DNA of 64,000 nucleotides from Dehalococcoidia bacterium (GTDB taxonomy: Bacteria > Chloroflexota > Dehalococcoidia > Lucifugimonadales > Lucifugimonadaceae), in the NCBI GenBank assembly GCA_022819585.1, contig JAJEGY010000021.1, positions 1-64,000 of the forward strand, given 5' to 3'. Each line of letters begins with the position of its first letter. The first letter of the stretch is position 1. The notes below the pieces were generated by a model. That model did not search any database. It worked only from the letters and a program-made list of their open reading frames with translations, and was not told the origin of the DNA. The position numbers and the translations under genes are program-made. Positions 42,529 through 52,262 of the stretch are shown one piece after another.

Positions 42529-42876
42529 TCATTCGCGCGCGCCGAAATCCTCGCCTTCATCGGCGAGTTGGGCGAAGTTCGTAATGCCGATTTCGCCTTC
42601 AGGGAACTCGGCGGTGATTCTGAGTTTGCCGCCTACCGCCTCGATGTAGGAGCGGAGGCTGGAGATATACGCATCCGTCCTTTGCTCCATTTTCGAGACG
42701 GCTGGTTGATTGACATTCAGCTTCTCAGCTAAATCTTTTTGGGTCATAGCACGAGCTTGTCTAAGTTCGTGCAGCGGCATCTCGGCGAGAGCTTTCCTAG
42801 TCATCTCGTCGATTCGTCGACGCCGTTCGGGAGAGAAGTCTTTGGTGAGTTCGCTCCATGGTTTGTGTCCAGCCAT
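42529..42876 (-). CDS. higA: XRE-family antitoxin, HigA-like
   Basis: 115 residues with a helix-turn-helix at about 56-80 (LRQARAMTQKDLAEKLNVNQPAVSKME) and a short dimerising tail. It follows the toxin gene in a toxin-first order with a one-base TAATG overlap, as in HigBA systems. Likely neutralises the toxin and represses the operon. Confidence 0.88.
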   Translation of the reverse strand: MAGHKPWSELTKDFSPERRRRIDEMTRKALAEMPLHELRQARAMTQKDLAEKLNVNQPAVSKMEQRTDAYISSLRSYIEAVGGKLRITAEFPEGEIGITNFAQLADEGEDFGARE

Positions 42877-43235
42877 TAGATCAGCCCTTCCTTTCGTATT
42901 TCTTCGAGGTATTTGTCGTACAGTCCGTCAGCGATAGGAACGAATTGCTCGTAGAACCGATCGTTGCCGGTCTTGTCGCCCCCGATCAGGAGGATGGCCG
43001 TCCGCCTAGGATCGAAGATGTACGGGGTGCGCAACGGGTGACCGCCGCTTTGAGTGCGCAACTCACGCATCGCTCCGTGTCGTGAACCCTTAATGTCCGA
43101 GGAGTACGGAAAGGGCAATCTCGGACCAAATTGCATCAACAGCTTGACGCCAACATCAATCGAGTCCTGCTGCCGCTCCGTCAGACCGTGCCACCAATCC
43201 TCGAACTCGTTGGTGTATTCGACCTGCCACGACAT
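42876..43235 (-). CDS. higB: RelE/HigB-family toxin
   Basis: 119 residues with the RelE-like core (VEYTNEFEDWWHGLTERQQ, FPYSSDIKGSRHGAMRELR, then RTPYIFDPRRTAILLIGGDKTGN). Such toxins cleave ribosome-bound mRNA. The gene starts at the ATG 43235, just downstream of a hairpin-like operator. No frame damage is visible, so the module is probably active. Confidence 0.9.
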   Translation of the reverse strand: MSWQVEYTNEFEDWWHGLTERQQDSIDVGVKLLMQFGPRLPFPYSSDIKGSRHGAMRELRTQSGGHPLRTPYIFDPRRTAILLIGGDKTGNDRFYEQFVPIADGLYDKYLEEIRKEGLI

Positions 43236-43246
43236 AGTTACATTTT

Positions 43247-43262
43247 ATTCCTTAAGAGGAAT
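43247..43262. promoter_or_regulatory. Inverted repeat upstream of the HigBA-like operon
   Basis: ATTCC and GGAAT arms around TTAAGA lie 12 bases upstream of the toxin start codon. The position fits an operator for the HTH antitoxin. Short arms keep confidence low. Confidence 0.4.
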
Positions 43263-43317
43263 AGTCGTCAAATGGAATGAGGAATTTCCGAGTGACGATC
43301 GGTCACATGACTGCTAA

Positions 43318-44736
43318 TCAAGATGCCCATTCGGCGGCGAAGCGTTGAATCAGGTTGGCGATATTTTTGGCACCTAAGGTAAAGTCTTGGATGGTTATGT
43401 TCTCGTTGGGGGCGTGGATCTTGTGAGTCGGGTGGTCGATGCCAGCGGAGGTTATGGGGATGCCGAGAGTGCCGCCGAAGTCGTACATGGGGCCGGAGCC
43501 CGCCATTGTGGGGTAGATCACGGCGGGTTTGCCATAAGTCTTTTCGGAAGTCTGGATGGCCATTTGCGCCCATTTCGAGGACATGTCGGTGCGGAATGGA
43601 TGGACACCGCTGATGAGGTTGAGGGCGACATTTTCGAAGCCGTGGCGGTCCAGGTGGAGGCGGATCTTGTCAAAAATGTCGTCGGGGCGCATGTCCGGGA
43701 CTAGCCTGAAGTCCATTTTGGCGCTGGCTTTTGCAGGAAGGACGGTTTTCATGCCTTCGCCTTGGTATCCGGAATCGAGGCCGGCGATGTTAGCGGTTGG
43801 CATGAAGAGGTGTTTGCGTGGGAGGTGTTCGGAGCCGAGGCCAGCGACGAAGGTTTCATTGCCGAAGGTTGTGCGCCACTCGTCGGAGTCGTCGGGAAGA
43901 TTCGACAGGGCTTGGTCTTCAGCAGGAGTGGATTCTCGTACGTCGTCGTAGAAACCATCTATGAGGATGCGGTCGTCGGTCGGGTCTTTGATGGAGTTGA
44001 GGGCGTTGACTAAAGTCCAAGCGGCGGATGGGAGGATCGTGGCGTATGAGGAGTGTGCGTCGGTTTTGAGCAGTTCGACGCTGAGTTCAACGGCTAGAAC
44101 GCCTTTAAGGCCAAGGTAGATCAAGGGTCGGTTTTGCGCGTTGCGACCACCGCCTTCCCAGATGCAGGCGTCGGCGTTCAGTTTGCTCTTGTGGTTTTCA
44201 ATCAGGTCAGGCAGGTTTGGAGAGCCTGATTCTTCCTCGCCCTCAGCGAAGATTTTCACATTGCACGGAAGGCCGCCCCAGTCTTCGCGGAAGGCATTGA
44301 TGACGGCAAGGCGAGCGGCGATGTTTCCTTTGTCGTCGGACATGCCGCGACCGTATAGGCGATCGTTTTTGCGTGTCGGTTCGAAGGGATCTGTTTCCCA
44401 AAGCTCGATAGGGTCGGTAGGTTGGACGTCGTAATGGACGTAGAGCATTAGTGTCGGCGGCTCAGCATCGGGGTTGTCGATACCTGAGAATTGTTGGGCG
44501 CGGCGAAAGGCTTCGGTATCGGCTGGCGCAAATCCGTACACAGAAGGGAGGCCGTTGTTAGGGGCTTCGAGGACTTGAGTGTTGAAGCCGTGTTGTCTAA
44601 AGATGTCGGCGACTAGTTGAGGTGCTTTGTCGAAGCCTAGTCGCTGAGCGGAGACGCTGGGTTGGCGAACCAATGTGAAGAGGGTTTCGAGGGAGCGGTT
44701 TATGTTGGATTCGATGTGGCTATGGATGGACTGCAA
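43318..44736 (-). CDS. M20 family dipeptidase/metallopeptidase
   Basis: 472 residues. Metal ligands include His101/Asp103 in YVHYDVQP, the Asp of GMSDDKGN, EGEEESGS for the catalytic and metal glutamates, and the C-terminal His in DHPTHKIHAPNE. The dimerisation domain lies between. The family removes amino acids from peptides in the cytoplasm. It is the last gene of the addB-addA-SDR run, 33 bases after the SDR. Confidence 0.9.
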   Translation of the reverse strand: MQSIHSHIESNINRSLETLFTLVRQPSVSAQRLGFDKAPQLVADIFRQHGFNTQVLEAPNNGLPSVYGFAPADTEAFRRAQQFSGIDNPDAEPPTLMLYVHYDVQPTDPIELWETDPFEPTRKNDRLYGRGMSDDKGNIAARLAVINAFREDWGGLPCNVKIFAEGEEESGSPNLPDLIENHKSKLNADACIWEGGGRNAQNRPLIYLGLKGVLAVELSVELLKTDAHSSYATILPSAAWTLVNALNSIKDPTDDRILIDGFYDDVRESTPAEDQALSNLPDDSDEWRTTFGNETFVAGLGSEHLPRKHLFMPTANIAGLDSGYQGEGMKTVLPAKASAKMDFRLVPDMRPDDIFDKIRLHLDRHGFENVALNLISGVHPFRTDMSSKWAQMAIQTSEKTYGKPAVIYPTMAGSGPMYDFGGTLGIPITSAGIDHPTHKIHAPNENITIQDFTLGAKNIANLIQRFAAEWAS

Positions 44737-44769
44737 TTTTGGTCTCCGATCAGTTGCAAACCTTGTCGA

Positions 44770-45600
44770 CTATTGCTCGGCGGCACCGGGCATTCCTGGT
44801 TCCAGGGGTACGGATTCGGGCGGGACGCCACCTGATAGGAAGCCTCCATCTACAGTGATGGTCTGTCCGTTTACGTAGTCTCCGAGGTCGGAGGCTAGGA
44901 ACAGGCAGGCATTGGCGATGTCTCGGGGGACGCCGCCGCGTCGGTTCGGGATGTAGTCGCGGGCGTAGTCCACATAGCCTTCAAGTTGACCCCGGGTGTG
45001 TTCCAGTTCGGGCGGGAGGACTCGGCTGTCGATGTATCCGGGAGCGACGCAGTTGGAGGTTATGCCGGTGCCTGCGAGGTCGACGGCCATGCTTAGCGCC
45101 ATTCTGTTGAGGCCTGCTTTGACGATGCCGTATACGGTGTCTTGGGGCCATGCGCGGTAGCTGTGAACGCTGGAGATGGAGATGACACGTCCGCCACTGC
45201 CCTGCTTGATCATCTCATTGACGGCTCTTTGGGAGCAAAACAGGTAGCCTTTGAGGGCATGTCCTACGAGGAAGTCCCAGAAGTCTTCAGTGATGTTGGT
45301 GAAGTGGGGATCGGCGGATGCGACGGCGTTGTTGACGAGAATGTCGATCTGTCCATGGGCTTCGAGGAAGTCGTCGAACATTCTGGTCCGGTCGTCTGAG
45401 TTTCCGATGTCGGCCTTATGCCAAGTTGCAGTGCGCCCCATGGCTTCGATTTCGGTCATGATGCTGTCTGCGTTTTCATCGCGTTGGATGTCGTTGATGC
45501 CGATGTCGGCCCCGTTTTCGGCAAAGACGCGGGCGATGCCAGCGCCTATACCCCGCCGTGAGCCAGTGATGAGGGCTTTTTTGCCTTGCAGGAGGTTCAT
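44770..45600 (-). CDS. Short-chain dehydrogenase/reductase
   Basis: 276 residues from ATG 45600 (MNLLQGKKALITGSRRGIGAGIA), preceded by GGAGACC; an upstream in-frame ATG would overlap addA. The cofactor motif TGSRRGIGAG, NNAVA, the SVHSY segment and YGIVK (Tyr-x3-Lys) are present. It resembles glucose-dehydrogenase-type SDRs. Substrate unknown. The Pro-rich end (VPPESVPLEPGMPGAAEQ) is unusual. Confidence 0.85.
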   Translation of the reverse strand: MNLLQGKKALITGSRRGIGAGIARVFAENGADIGINDIQRDENADSIMTEIEAMGRTATWHKADIGNSDDRTRMFDDFLEAHGQIDILVNNAVASADPHFTNITEDFWDFLVGHALKGYLFCSQRAVNEMIKQGSGGRVISISSVHSYRAWPQDTVYGIVKAGLNRMALSMAVDLAGTGITSNCVAPGYIDSRVLPPELEHTRGQLEGYVDYARDYIPNRRGGVPRDIANACLFLASDLGDYVNGQTITVDGGFLSGGVPPESVPLEPGMPGAAEQ

Positions 45601-45617
45601 ATCTTCAGGTCTCCATT

Positions 45618-48600
45618 TCATTGAGTTGATGCCAACTTTAACGCCAATTCGATAGCGGATTGGACATCTGGAAGTTGGTATTGGCCTTCGCCGGGTATGT
45701 CCGCGGCGATTCTCGAGAAGAGGATGCTGGCTTCTGTAACGGGGATGCCACTGGCCTTTTGAACGGCGTAGGCATAGGCACCGAGTTGCGGGACGTATGG
45801 TCCGGCCATTTCGGATATTGAGCGGTTGAAAGTGCGGTCGGTTTTGAAGTCGGCGATGCCTAAAGTTCTGTTCTCGCGGCGATAGATGAGATCGACTCTG
45901 CCCTCGATTGTTTTGGTTGTGCCGTCTGCGGTGGTGATTGGGACGGCTACTGGGGTTTCGATCCAGATGTTTTCGCGGTTCAGGGATGCTGCGTGTTTGA
46001 GGAGCGGGGTTTCGAGAGTAGCAGTTGTTAAGCGCTCGATTTCTTCGGCGTTTTCGGTGACCCCGTGTTTTTCGGCCTCGCTACGGGCGATTTGGGCGAT
46101 GTCGACGTTCGGGATTTCTAGAGAGCGTTGGATTGCGGCATGGACCGCGCTTCCGATTTTTGTCGCGGCACGGCCTCGGCCTGTAAAGTCTTCGGAGTCG
46201 GAGATGGGAGCGTCGTCGGGTTTTTCCTCGATTTCCAAGCCGGCATCAGAGTCTGTCGATCCTTTGAGGTTGCTCGGAGAGAGCCACTGTCTGATTGAGG
46301 CGGCTGCCATGACGGTTTGGTATTCTCGCATCCAAGTCTTGCGGTCCTGAGCGAATCTGATATCTTCGGCGATTTCAGGTGCGGTTTTGGGTTCGTACCG
46401 GGTGGTTTGCCATTCAGCGGGGGTTGGGGACCAGAGCGCAGGGTTATCGCCGCCGACGTATTCATCGATGCGTCCTGCGATGGTGCCGGTGTCCTTTTCT
46501 TTGCGGAATCGGCTGACGAAGAGATAATCTCTGGCTCTCGTGCAGGCGACGTAGTGGAGTCGAGTTTTTTCCAGGTCTTCGTCAGTGGAGTTCTGTTTCA
46601 GTATGGTTTCGTAGTTTCCCGTCTGGAAGTATCCGTCATTCTTGTTGCCGCCCAGTCGAACTCCGATTCTTTCTGTGTCGTCAAGGTCGGAGTCCCAGTC
46701 GGTCAGAAGTTGGGGCGTATCTGTGTTGCCGGTACCGCACAGGTCGGCGAGGATTGCGATCGGGAATTCGAGTCCTTTCGAGGCGTGCATGGTCATGAAG
46801 CGGATTTTGCCTTCGTCGAACTCGAGTGCGGGCTGCTCACGGATAGCTTCGTCGGATTCTCGCATCTGGGCGAAGCGGATGAGACACTCCCTGAGCGATG
46901 CAGCCCCTTCCTCGGTAAAGAGTCTTGCAAGTTCGACGGACAAGTCAAGGCGTCGCAGCCCGGGGGCCGGGTCTTCTTCAAGGAACATCAATTCACGAGC
47001 TTGGCGTTCCCGTATGAATTGTTCTATCAGGACCGGTGGTTGCAGTTCGTCACGGAGTTCGTTGTACCTCCTCAGGACTTCCATCGCATCACGGACGGCG
47101 GAGGCTTGCGGATCATCGGGGAATTCGATGGTGCAAGCGAATTTGCCGCCTGCCTTTGCCCAGCAGTAGAGATCGACGTCGGAGCAACCGAAGTAGGTTG
47201 ACTTCAAAGCGCCGACAGTGGCGGGTTGATCAGATGGGTCGTCGATGGCGGTGAGACAGTTCAGGAGGTCTCTGAATTCTTGAGTATCGAGAACCTCTGC
47301 ACCACCGATTTCTGCCGTGTATGGAAGGTGGAGTTCGTCGAGTTCTTTGGTGTAGAGGTCCCAACTGGTTCTGGCGCGGGTGAGAATGGTGAGGTCCCCA
47401 GGACGCGAAGGCCTTTTTGATCCGTCGTGCCGGTCACGAACAGTGAGTTTTCCGGCGCAGACGGCGCGTGCGATTTCGGCGACTCGCTTGGCGTCGGCTT
47501 CTCGTACTTCGCCGACGTTCTTAACGTCAATTGCTTCGCCGAAGTGGTAGACCCTTCCGAAATCGTCTGATTCAGCAGTATCTTCCGCCACATCTAGAGG
47601 TATCCAGTCGGCTTGACCTTCCTCTTCACGCATCCAGTTTCCGAAGACGTGGTTGACCCAGTTAATGATGGCAGTGGTTGAGCGACGGTTTTCGCGCAGG
47701 GTAAGGTGTTGGCCGCCTGCGTTGTCGTTGACGATGTCTGTCTTGACGCCTTGACTGACTCGAACTTGGGCTCCGCGGAAACGGTATATCGATTGTTTCG
47801 GGTCTCCTACGACGAACAACGAGCCGGGGGCTATGTGGTCTTCGCCCGGTGGGATTGTGAGCAGGCGAACGAGGCGGACCTGGTTTGGGTCAGTGTCTTG
47901 AAACTCGTCGACGAGCAATCGACGGTAGCGTTCTTGGATGCGGCGACGGATAGCGCTGTTGCTTTCCAGCATGTCGATGAGCCATGTGACAGCGTCATAG
48001 TATGTGACGGTTCCGGCGCGTCGGCGTTCTTGGACTATAGTTTCGACGAACTCGGCAGCGTAGTCGATCAACTTGCCTGTGACGGCTTCGCGGGCTGCGG
48101 ATCGAGCGGTCTTGATGGCATCGATTAGCGACTGGAGAGCATCGGCTGCTTCTGCTTTGCCTTCACGTCCGCCCCAGCTGGACATTCGACCGCCAGTTGC
48201 GGTGACGCCTGGCCATGTGGTGAAGATATCGTCGGCATCGTCTTCGGTTTCGATCACGCGGCTTGCGACGGAGCGTGAGTGCCAATCTATCGATTCTTCG
48301 ATTTTCTCGTAAAGACTGTCTCCTGAATCGCTGCAACGGTGCATTTGGTCTATGAGGTCTTCAATGATCGGCTCTAGGTTTTGGATAGTCTCGATACCGA
48401 TTCTTTCGGGAGGCGCGAAGACCGCGGTGCGCAGTTCGGCGTGTTTTTCGCTCATGGATTTGGCGAGTTCGCTGACTGTCTCGAAGGGGCTCGAAAGGTT
48501 CAGACGGATCGCCATCGATAGCGTCTTAGCGAAGTCCTCTTCCTTTTCGTTTTCCAACTTCTCCAATGACCATTGTCGCCATCGTTCTCGAAACATCTGG

Positions 48601-49007
48601 ATTTCTGCGAATCCGTCTTGAACTTCGATCGCAGGCGGCAGTCCTGCTTCTAAAGGGAATTCCCTCAAAAGTGAGTAGACGAGAGAATCGATAGTTTGGA
48701 AGGCGGCGGTGTCGATGCCCTCCAATGCGGTTTTGACATTAGGATCGTGCGCGTCATCGGCGCGCAGGATTTCTAGTTCACCTCGGATACGTGAGCGGAG
48801 TTCGGAAGCGGCGGCACGGGTGAAGGTGATGGCGATGATTTCGTCGATTGCCACTCCTGACTTCAGCAGGGCGACGATTCGTTGAACCAAGGAGTAGGTT
48901 TTACCTGTGCCAGCACCAGCCTCAACATAGATGTTGGCGGACAGGTCATCTTGGATAGCCGACAAGGTATTGGCATCTGAGCGTGTTTGCGTGGTAACTG
49001 CGTTCAT
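45618..49007 (-). CDS. addA: Helicase-nuclease subunit AddA
   Basis: 1129 residues. Walker A GAGTGKT at 31-37, the UvrD-type motifs AITFTRAAASELRSRI and LLVDEFQDTDPNQ, the later FMTMHASKGLEFP and VACTRARDYLFVSRF, and a C-terminal PD-(D/E)xK nuclease (RVDLIYRR...IADFKTD) give the AddA pattern. It unwinds and trims broken DNA ends with AddB for recombination. Start overlaps the addB stop by four bases. Confidence 0.92.
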   Translation of the reverse strand: MNAVTTQTRSDANTLSAIQDDLSANIYVEAGAGTGKTYSLVQRIVALLKSGVAIDEIIAITFTRAAASELRSRIRGELEILRADDAHDPNVKTALEGIDTAAFQTIDSLVYSLLREFPLEAGLPPAIEVQDGFAEIQMFRERWRQWSLEKLENEKEEDFAKTLSMAIRLNLSSPFETVSELAKSMSEKHAELRTAVFAPPERIGIETIQNLEPIIEDLIDQMHRCSDSGDSLYEKIEESIDWHSRSVASRVIETEDDADDIFTTWPGVTATGGRMSSWGGREGKAEAADALQSLIDAIKTARSAAREAVTGKLIDYAAEFVETIVQERRRAGTVTYYDAVTWLIDMLESNSAIRRRIQERYRRLLVDEFQDTDPNQVRLVRLLTIPPGEDHIAPGSLFVVGDPKQSIYRFRGAQVRVSQGVKTDIVNDNAGGQHLTLRENRRSTTAIINWVNHVFGNWMREEEGQADWIPLDVAEDTAESDDFGRVYHFGEAIDVKNVGEVREADAKRVAEIARAVCAGKLTVRDRHDGSKRPSRPGDLTILTRARTSWDLYTKELDELHLPYTAEIGGAEVLDTQEFRDLLNCLTAIDDPSDQPATVGALKSTYFGCSDVDLYCWAKAGGKFACTIEFPDDPQASAVRDAMEVLRRYNELRDELQPPVLIEQFIRERQARELMFLEEDPAPGLRRLDLSVELARLFTEEGAASLRECLIRFAQMRESDEAIREQPALEFDEGKIRFMTMHASKGLEFPIAILADLCGTGNTDTPQLLTDWDSDLDDTERIGVRLGGNKNDGYFQTGNYETILKQNSTDEDLEKTRLHYVACTRARDYLFVSRFRKEKDTGTIAGRIDEYVGGDNPALWSPTPAEWQTTRYEPKTAPEIAEDIRFAQDRKTWMREYQTVMAAASIRQWLSPSNLKGSTDSDAGLEIEEKPDDAPISDSEDFTGRGRAATKIGSAVHAAIQRSLEIPNVDIAQIARSEAEKHGVTENAEEIERLTTATLETPLLKHAASLNRENIWIETPVAVPITTADGTTKTIEGRVDLIYRRENRTLGIADFKTDRTFNRSISEMAGPYVPQLGAYAYAVQKASGIPVTEASILFSRIAADIPGEGQYQLPDVQSAIELALKLASTQ

Positions 49008-52000
49008 GGTGACTCGCCTTCGGCCAGTGCCACGTAACCGGTCAAGGCTGGAGATGATTTCTTACGGTTCCAAGCGATCAGGCGATCGGTTGAGCAGACG
49101 TCGGAGTATGCACAGTATTTGCAGTTCTTCCATGGGGGACCGTCCCCCCGTGTGTCTCTGTCGCCAGGCCTTGCTGGAAAGAGGCCGAGTCGGATGCCGT
49201 CGACCACAGTGGACATGACTTCGTCGAAACGTTCATCGGTTGCTTCAAGGGATACTGGGATTTTGGGGCGTAGGCGGGTGCTGCCGCTTTGGAATACGAA
49301 CCAATAGGCTGCATCCACATCGGCTGAGTTTTCGAGAAGCTCATTTGTGATGCGAGCATAGAGGGGTAGTTGCAGTTTGGTTCCCGACGCGGTCACATCT
49401 TTCTCGATGTCTGAGTAGCTGCTGGATCTGCCTGTTTTGAAGTCGACGACGAGGGCTCGGTTTCTTGCAGATGACAGAGCGATCAGGTCGACCTTTCCTC
49501 GGAACTGGAATGTGAAACCGTCTTCAAGCGTCATCCGGCCTAACGGATCTTCGAAGCCGAAGGGGACTTCGGTCATCATTTCGCCTTCGTACCCGGATAG
49601 GACGTCGAGATTGGTTTGATGCCATTGTTCGAGCTGTCGGAGGATCTGATCTTTTTCTAAATCGAAGATCGCGTTGTAACCGATGTAATCGTCTCGTTGG
49701 AAACGATCAAACTCTTCGAGAGCTGTTTGTCGTAGCTGGTTTAGGCCTTCAGATGTTGAGTCTGGTCCAAACTCTTTCAGGAACTGCTCGAGGATGGAAT
49801 GGACGAGAAGGCCTTTGTCGAGAGCGGAGAGGGTTAAGGCGTCTTCAGGGTCGATGCGTTCATCGACGTTGAGTTCGGCAGCCAAGAAGTATCGATACGG
49901 GCACTCGGCGTAGTTTTGCAAAGCACTGGCGGATATTTGCAGGTTGAGTGGGGCGGATCGACGCGTTTCGGCGATGTTTCCGTCAAATGGTCCTAAGGCG
50001 GTTGTTCGTTTTGAAGCGGTGGCTCGTTTTCCTGATGCTAGGGCTCGGTTAGTTGGATCGGTGAGCAGTTGGTTTAATTCGGTCTTATCGGACGAGCGTA
50101 GCGCTACGTCTTTGAGTTGAAACTCATACTCCGTGGATGCGTTGAGACTTGAGTCGCTGAGAGATGACAAATGAGAGATCGATTCGACGAAATCACTTTC
50201 GGGGTCCATCAGATCTTTGACTGGAACGCTGGTCAAACCGTTCGATTTGACGACTTCATCTACGAACCAAGGGGAGGGGTAGGATTCGTTGGTTGCTCCG
50301 AGAAGAGCTTTGTTCCAGTAGAGTCTTCGCAAGGGTGCGGATTGGAGCGCCAGTTGGAAGGTTTGACGTTCGAACTCGATGTGGTCAATGGTTGTGGGCA
50401 GCGTCGAGCCGTCGGCGTCTAAGATACGGCGGAGGTGATCTGAGAGGAGCGGGTCGGGTCTGCCGGGTCTTGGTAATCCGCCTTCAGCCATCCCGAGGAT
50501 GTGGATGCTACGGAATGAGTTGCCGATGCTTGATTCGAGGGGTGCGACGAATACAGTGGAGCCCCATCCGGAGTCACCTTGAAGTATGGCCCGCAGGAAT
50601 CTTTGAACGGTCCTGGAAAAGCGATTGAAGTCGACATAGGTGCTAGCGACTTTGTCGAGATCTCGGACTTGCGCTAGATCGTCTTGGACGCGAGTTAATC
50701 CACTCGCTGCATGGTCATCTTGTGTTCGTGGTTTGGCCAGATAGTTGTCGATTATTTCTTTCAGCCAATCGGCCCAATCGGCCCATGATCGCGGATGCTC
50801 GATCTGTATTAGATCGTTTAGTTTCGAGACGAAATCGCTGAGTCTGATGGTCGCGTTGGCCATTTCTCGCCATGCTTCAGGATCGACGGTATAGTCTTCG
50901 TCTGGAGATTCTTCCGCTCTACGTGCTCGATTGCGCATCGATCTTGAGTAGCGTTTGAGGGAGCGTCGCCATCGGTCGTCGCCTGCGAACCGGGATATTT
51001 TGGCGTTGCGTGAGGCGACTTCCCATGGGACGGCGGGGACTCTATCGCCGTCTGTAGGATCAATGACGGGCGCGGAGGTGGTCCAAGTAGTGAATGTGTC
51101 ACGGCGCATCTCGGCGGCGACCATGTGTAAGAAAAGAGAGACGAATTTTCCGGCTGGGGTTTCGGCCAAGGTCCGGGTTGAGGTGCCACAGTTCTTGATG
51201 CCCGCGGTGTTCAGGGCGTCTTTGATGCGGGAGGCATAGTCGTTTGTCGGGTATAGGACAGCGATTTCGCCAAATTTGATGCCTTGTTTGGCATCGGTGA
51301 TGATGTTTCGAATCAACGCTCTGGGTTCATCGGCGGCGCCCACGGTAGAGTAGAAACGCGTTTCGGTTGGGGTGTGAGCATCGTTTCCGTGTTGGTCTGT
51401 TCCCGACGTGATGCGGATCGTGGTTGTCGATGAATGCCTTTCCATGCTGTCCCAGAGGCGCGTATATGCATCTGGGGGCATCGGTGCCCGTATTGCGATG
51501 ATCTGGGAAGCTAATGTTGAAGCGATTATGTCGGAGTTTTGAGAGACGATTTTGGCAACGATGGCCGCTTTGTTCTCTCTTGTGAGATATTGCTCTGCGG
51601 TGGCGGAGTAGTTTCGTTGGATTTCCTCAAGTTGCGGATATAGTCTGGATTGGGTCCGGTTGGAGAGCTCTTGCAGGGCGTTGCTGGAGCCTTTATCTAA
51701 CCGCTCTAACTCCTGTAAAGTTTTTTGGATCGCGTTGAGCGTGGATTCGTTGGTGGCGTGTTCAGTGAGCGGGCCGGGAGTTGTCAGTTGCAGTGTCGCG
51801 TTGTGGATGAGTTCGGACGCTATCAGCCTGGACATGGATGGCTTCTGCGGTTGGTCAGGTAAGGCATCGAATAGACGGTCTGCCACTTCTTCGATTCGCA
51901 TGAACTCGACGTTGAAAAGCGCGTCATCGTTTTTCACGCACAGCTGGTCGGTTACAGCTCGCCTCAGAAAGAAGGCTGAAAAGATGGAAGGGTTGATTAC

Positions 52001-52123
52001 GACGATGCGAGTAAGAGGCGATCGCTCACGGATATGGCGGATGGTGCTGGCTATGTACGCAACCAAAGGCGTGCCGTTTGCAGTTGTGGCGAGCGAAGTG
52101 TGATTCAAGGACTGTTTAATCAT
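49004..52123 (-). CDS. addB: Helicase-nuclease subunit AddB
   Basis: 1039 residues from ATG 52123. The N-terminus is AddB-like with no clear Walker A (Gly/Lys loop lost). A C-terminal nuclease (VDLIALSS...VVDFKTGRSSS) is followed by an iron-sulfur cluster group, CKYCAYSDVC plus an earlier Cys in ECPYRY, as in AddB. It pairs with AddA. The start lies only 10 bases after the CCA end of tRNA-Arg and has no visible ribosome site. Confidence 0.9.
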   Translation of the reverse strand: MIKQSLNHTSLATTANGTPLVAYIASTIRHIRERSPLTRIVVINPSIFSAFFLRRAVTDQLCVKNDDALFNVEFMRIEEVADRLFDALPDQPQKPSMSRLIASELIHNATLQLTTPGPLTEHATNESTLNAIQKTLQELERLDKGSSNALQELSNRTQSRLYPQLEEIQRNYSATAEQYLTRENKAAIVAKIVSQNSDIIASTLASQIIAIRAPMPPDAYTRLWDSMERHSSTTTIRITSGTDQHGNDAHTPTETRFYSTVGAADEPRALIRNIITDAKQGIKFGEIAVLYPTNDYASRIKDALNTAGIKNCGTSTRTLAETPAGKFVSLFLHMVAAEMRRDTFTTWTTSAPVIDPTDGDRVPAVPWEVASRNAKISRFAGDDRWRRSLKRYSRSMRNRARRAEESPDEDYTVDPEAWREMANATIRLSDFVSKLNDLIQIEHPRSWADWADWLKEIIDNYLAKPRTQDDHAASGLTRVQDDLAQVRDLDKVASTYVDFNRFSRTVQRFLRAILQGDSGWGSTVFVAPLESSIGNSFRSIHILGMAEGGLPRPGRPDPLLSDHLRRILDADGSTLPTTIDHIEFERQTFQLALQSAPLRRLYWNKALLGATNESYPSPWFVDEVVKSNGLTSVPVKDLMDPESDFVESISHLSSLSDSSLNASTEYEFQLKDVALRSSDKTELNQLLTDPTNRALASGKRATASKRTTALGPFDGNIAETRRSAPLNLQISASALQNYAECPYRYFLAAELNVDERIDPEDALTLSALDKGLLVHSILEQFLKEFGPDSTSEGLNQLRQTALEEFDRFQRDDYIGYNAIFDLEKDQILRQLEQWHQTNLDVLSGYEGEMMTEVPFGFEDPLGRMTLEDGFTFQFRGKVDLIALSSARNRALVVDFKTGRSSSYSDIEKDVTASGTKLQLPLYARITNELLENSADVDAAYWFVFQSGSTRLRPKIPVSLEATDERFDEVMSTVVDGIRLGLFPARPGDRDTRGDGPPWKNCKYCAYSDVCSTDRLIAWNRKKSSPALTGYVALAEGESP

Positions 52124-52133
52124 GAATGTTCGG

Positions 52134-52208
52134 TGGCGCCCCCGGTGAGAATCGAACTCACGCACCTGGCTTCGGAGACCAGTGCTCTATCCACTGAGCT
52201 ACGGGGGC
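52134..52208 (-). tRNA. tRNA-Arg (CCG)
   Basis: Complete minus-strand cloverleaf: acceptor GCCCCCG/CGGGGGC, discriminator G, encoded CCA. Anticodon stem CTGGT/GCCAG closes CTCCGAA, giving anticodon CCG. The addB start codon follows within 10 bases. Confidence 0.97.
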
Positions 52209-52262
52209 GTGTTTGCGCCCGTAAATGATAAACGGCTCACCTCCAATTATCGGCGAGCGAGG

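Noticed and set aside
52134-52208. Genomic island inserted at tRNA-Arg
   Set aside because: No direct repeat of the tRNA end, no integrase, and both flanks are housekeeping genes.
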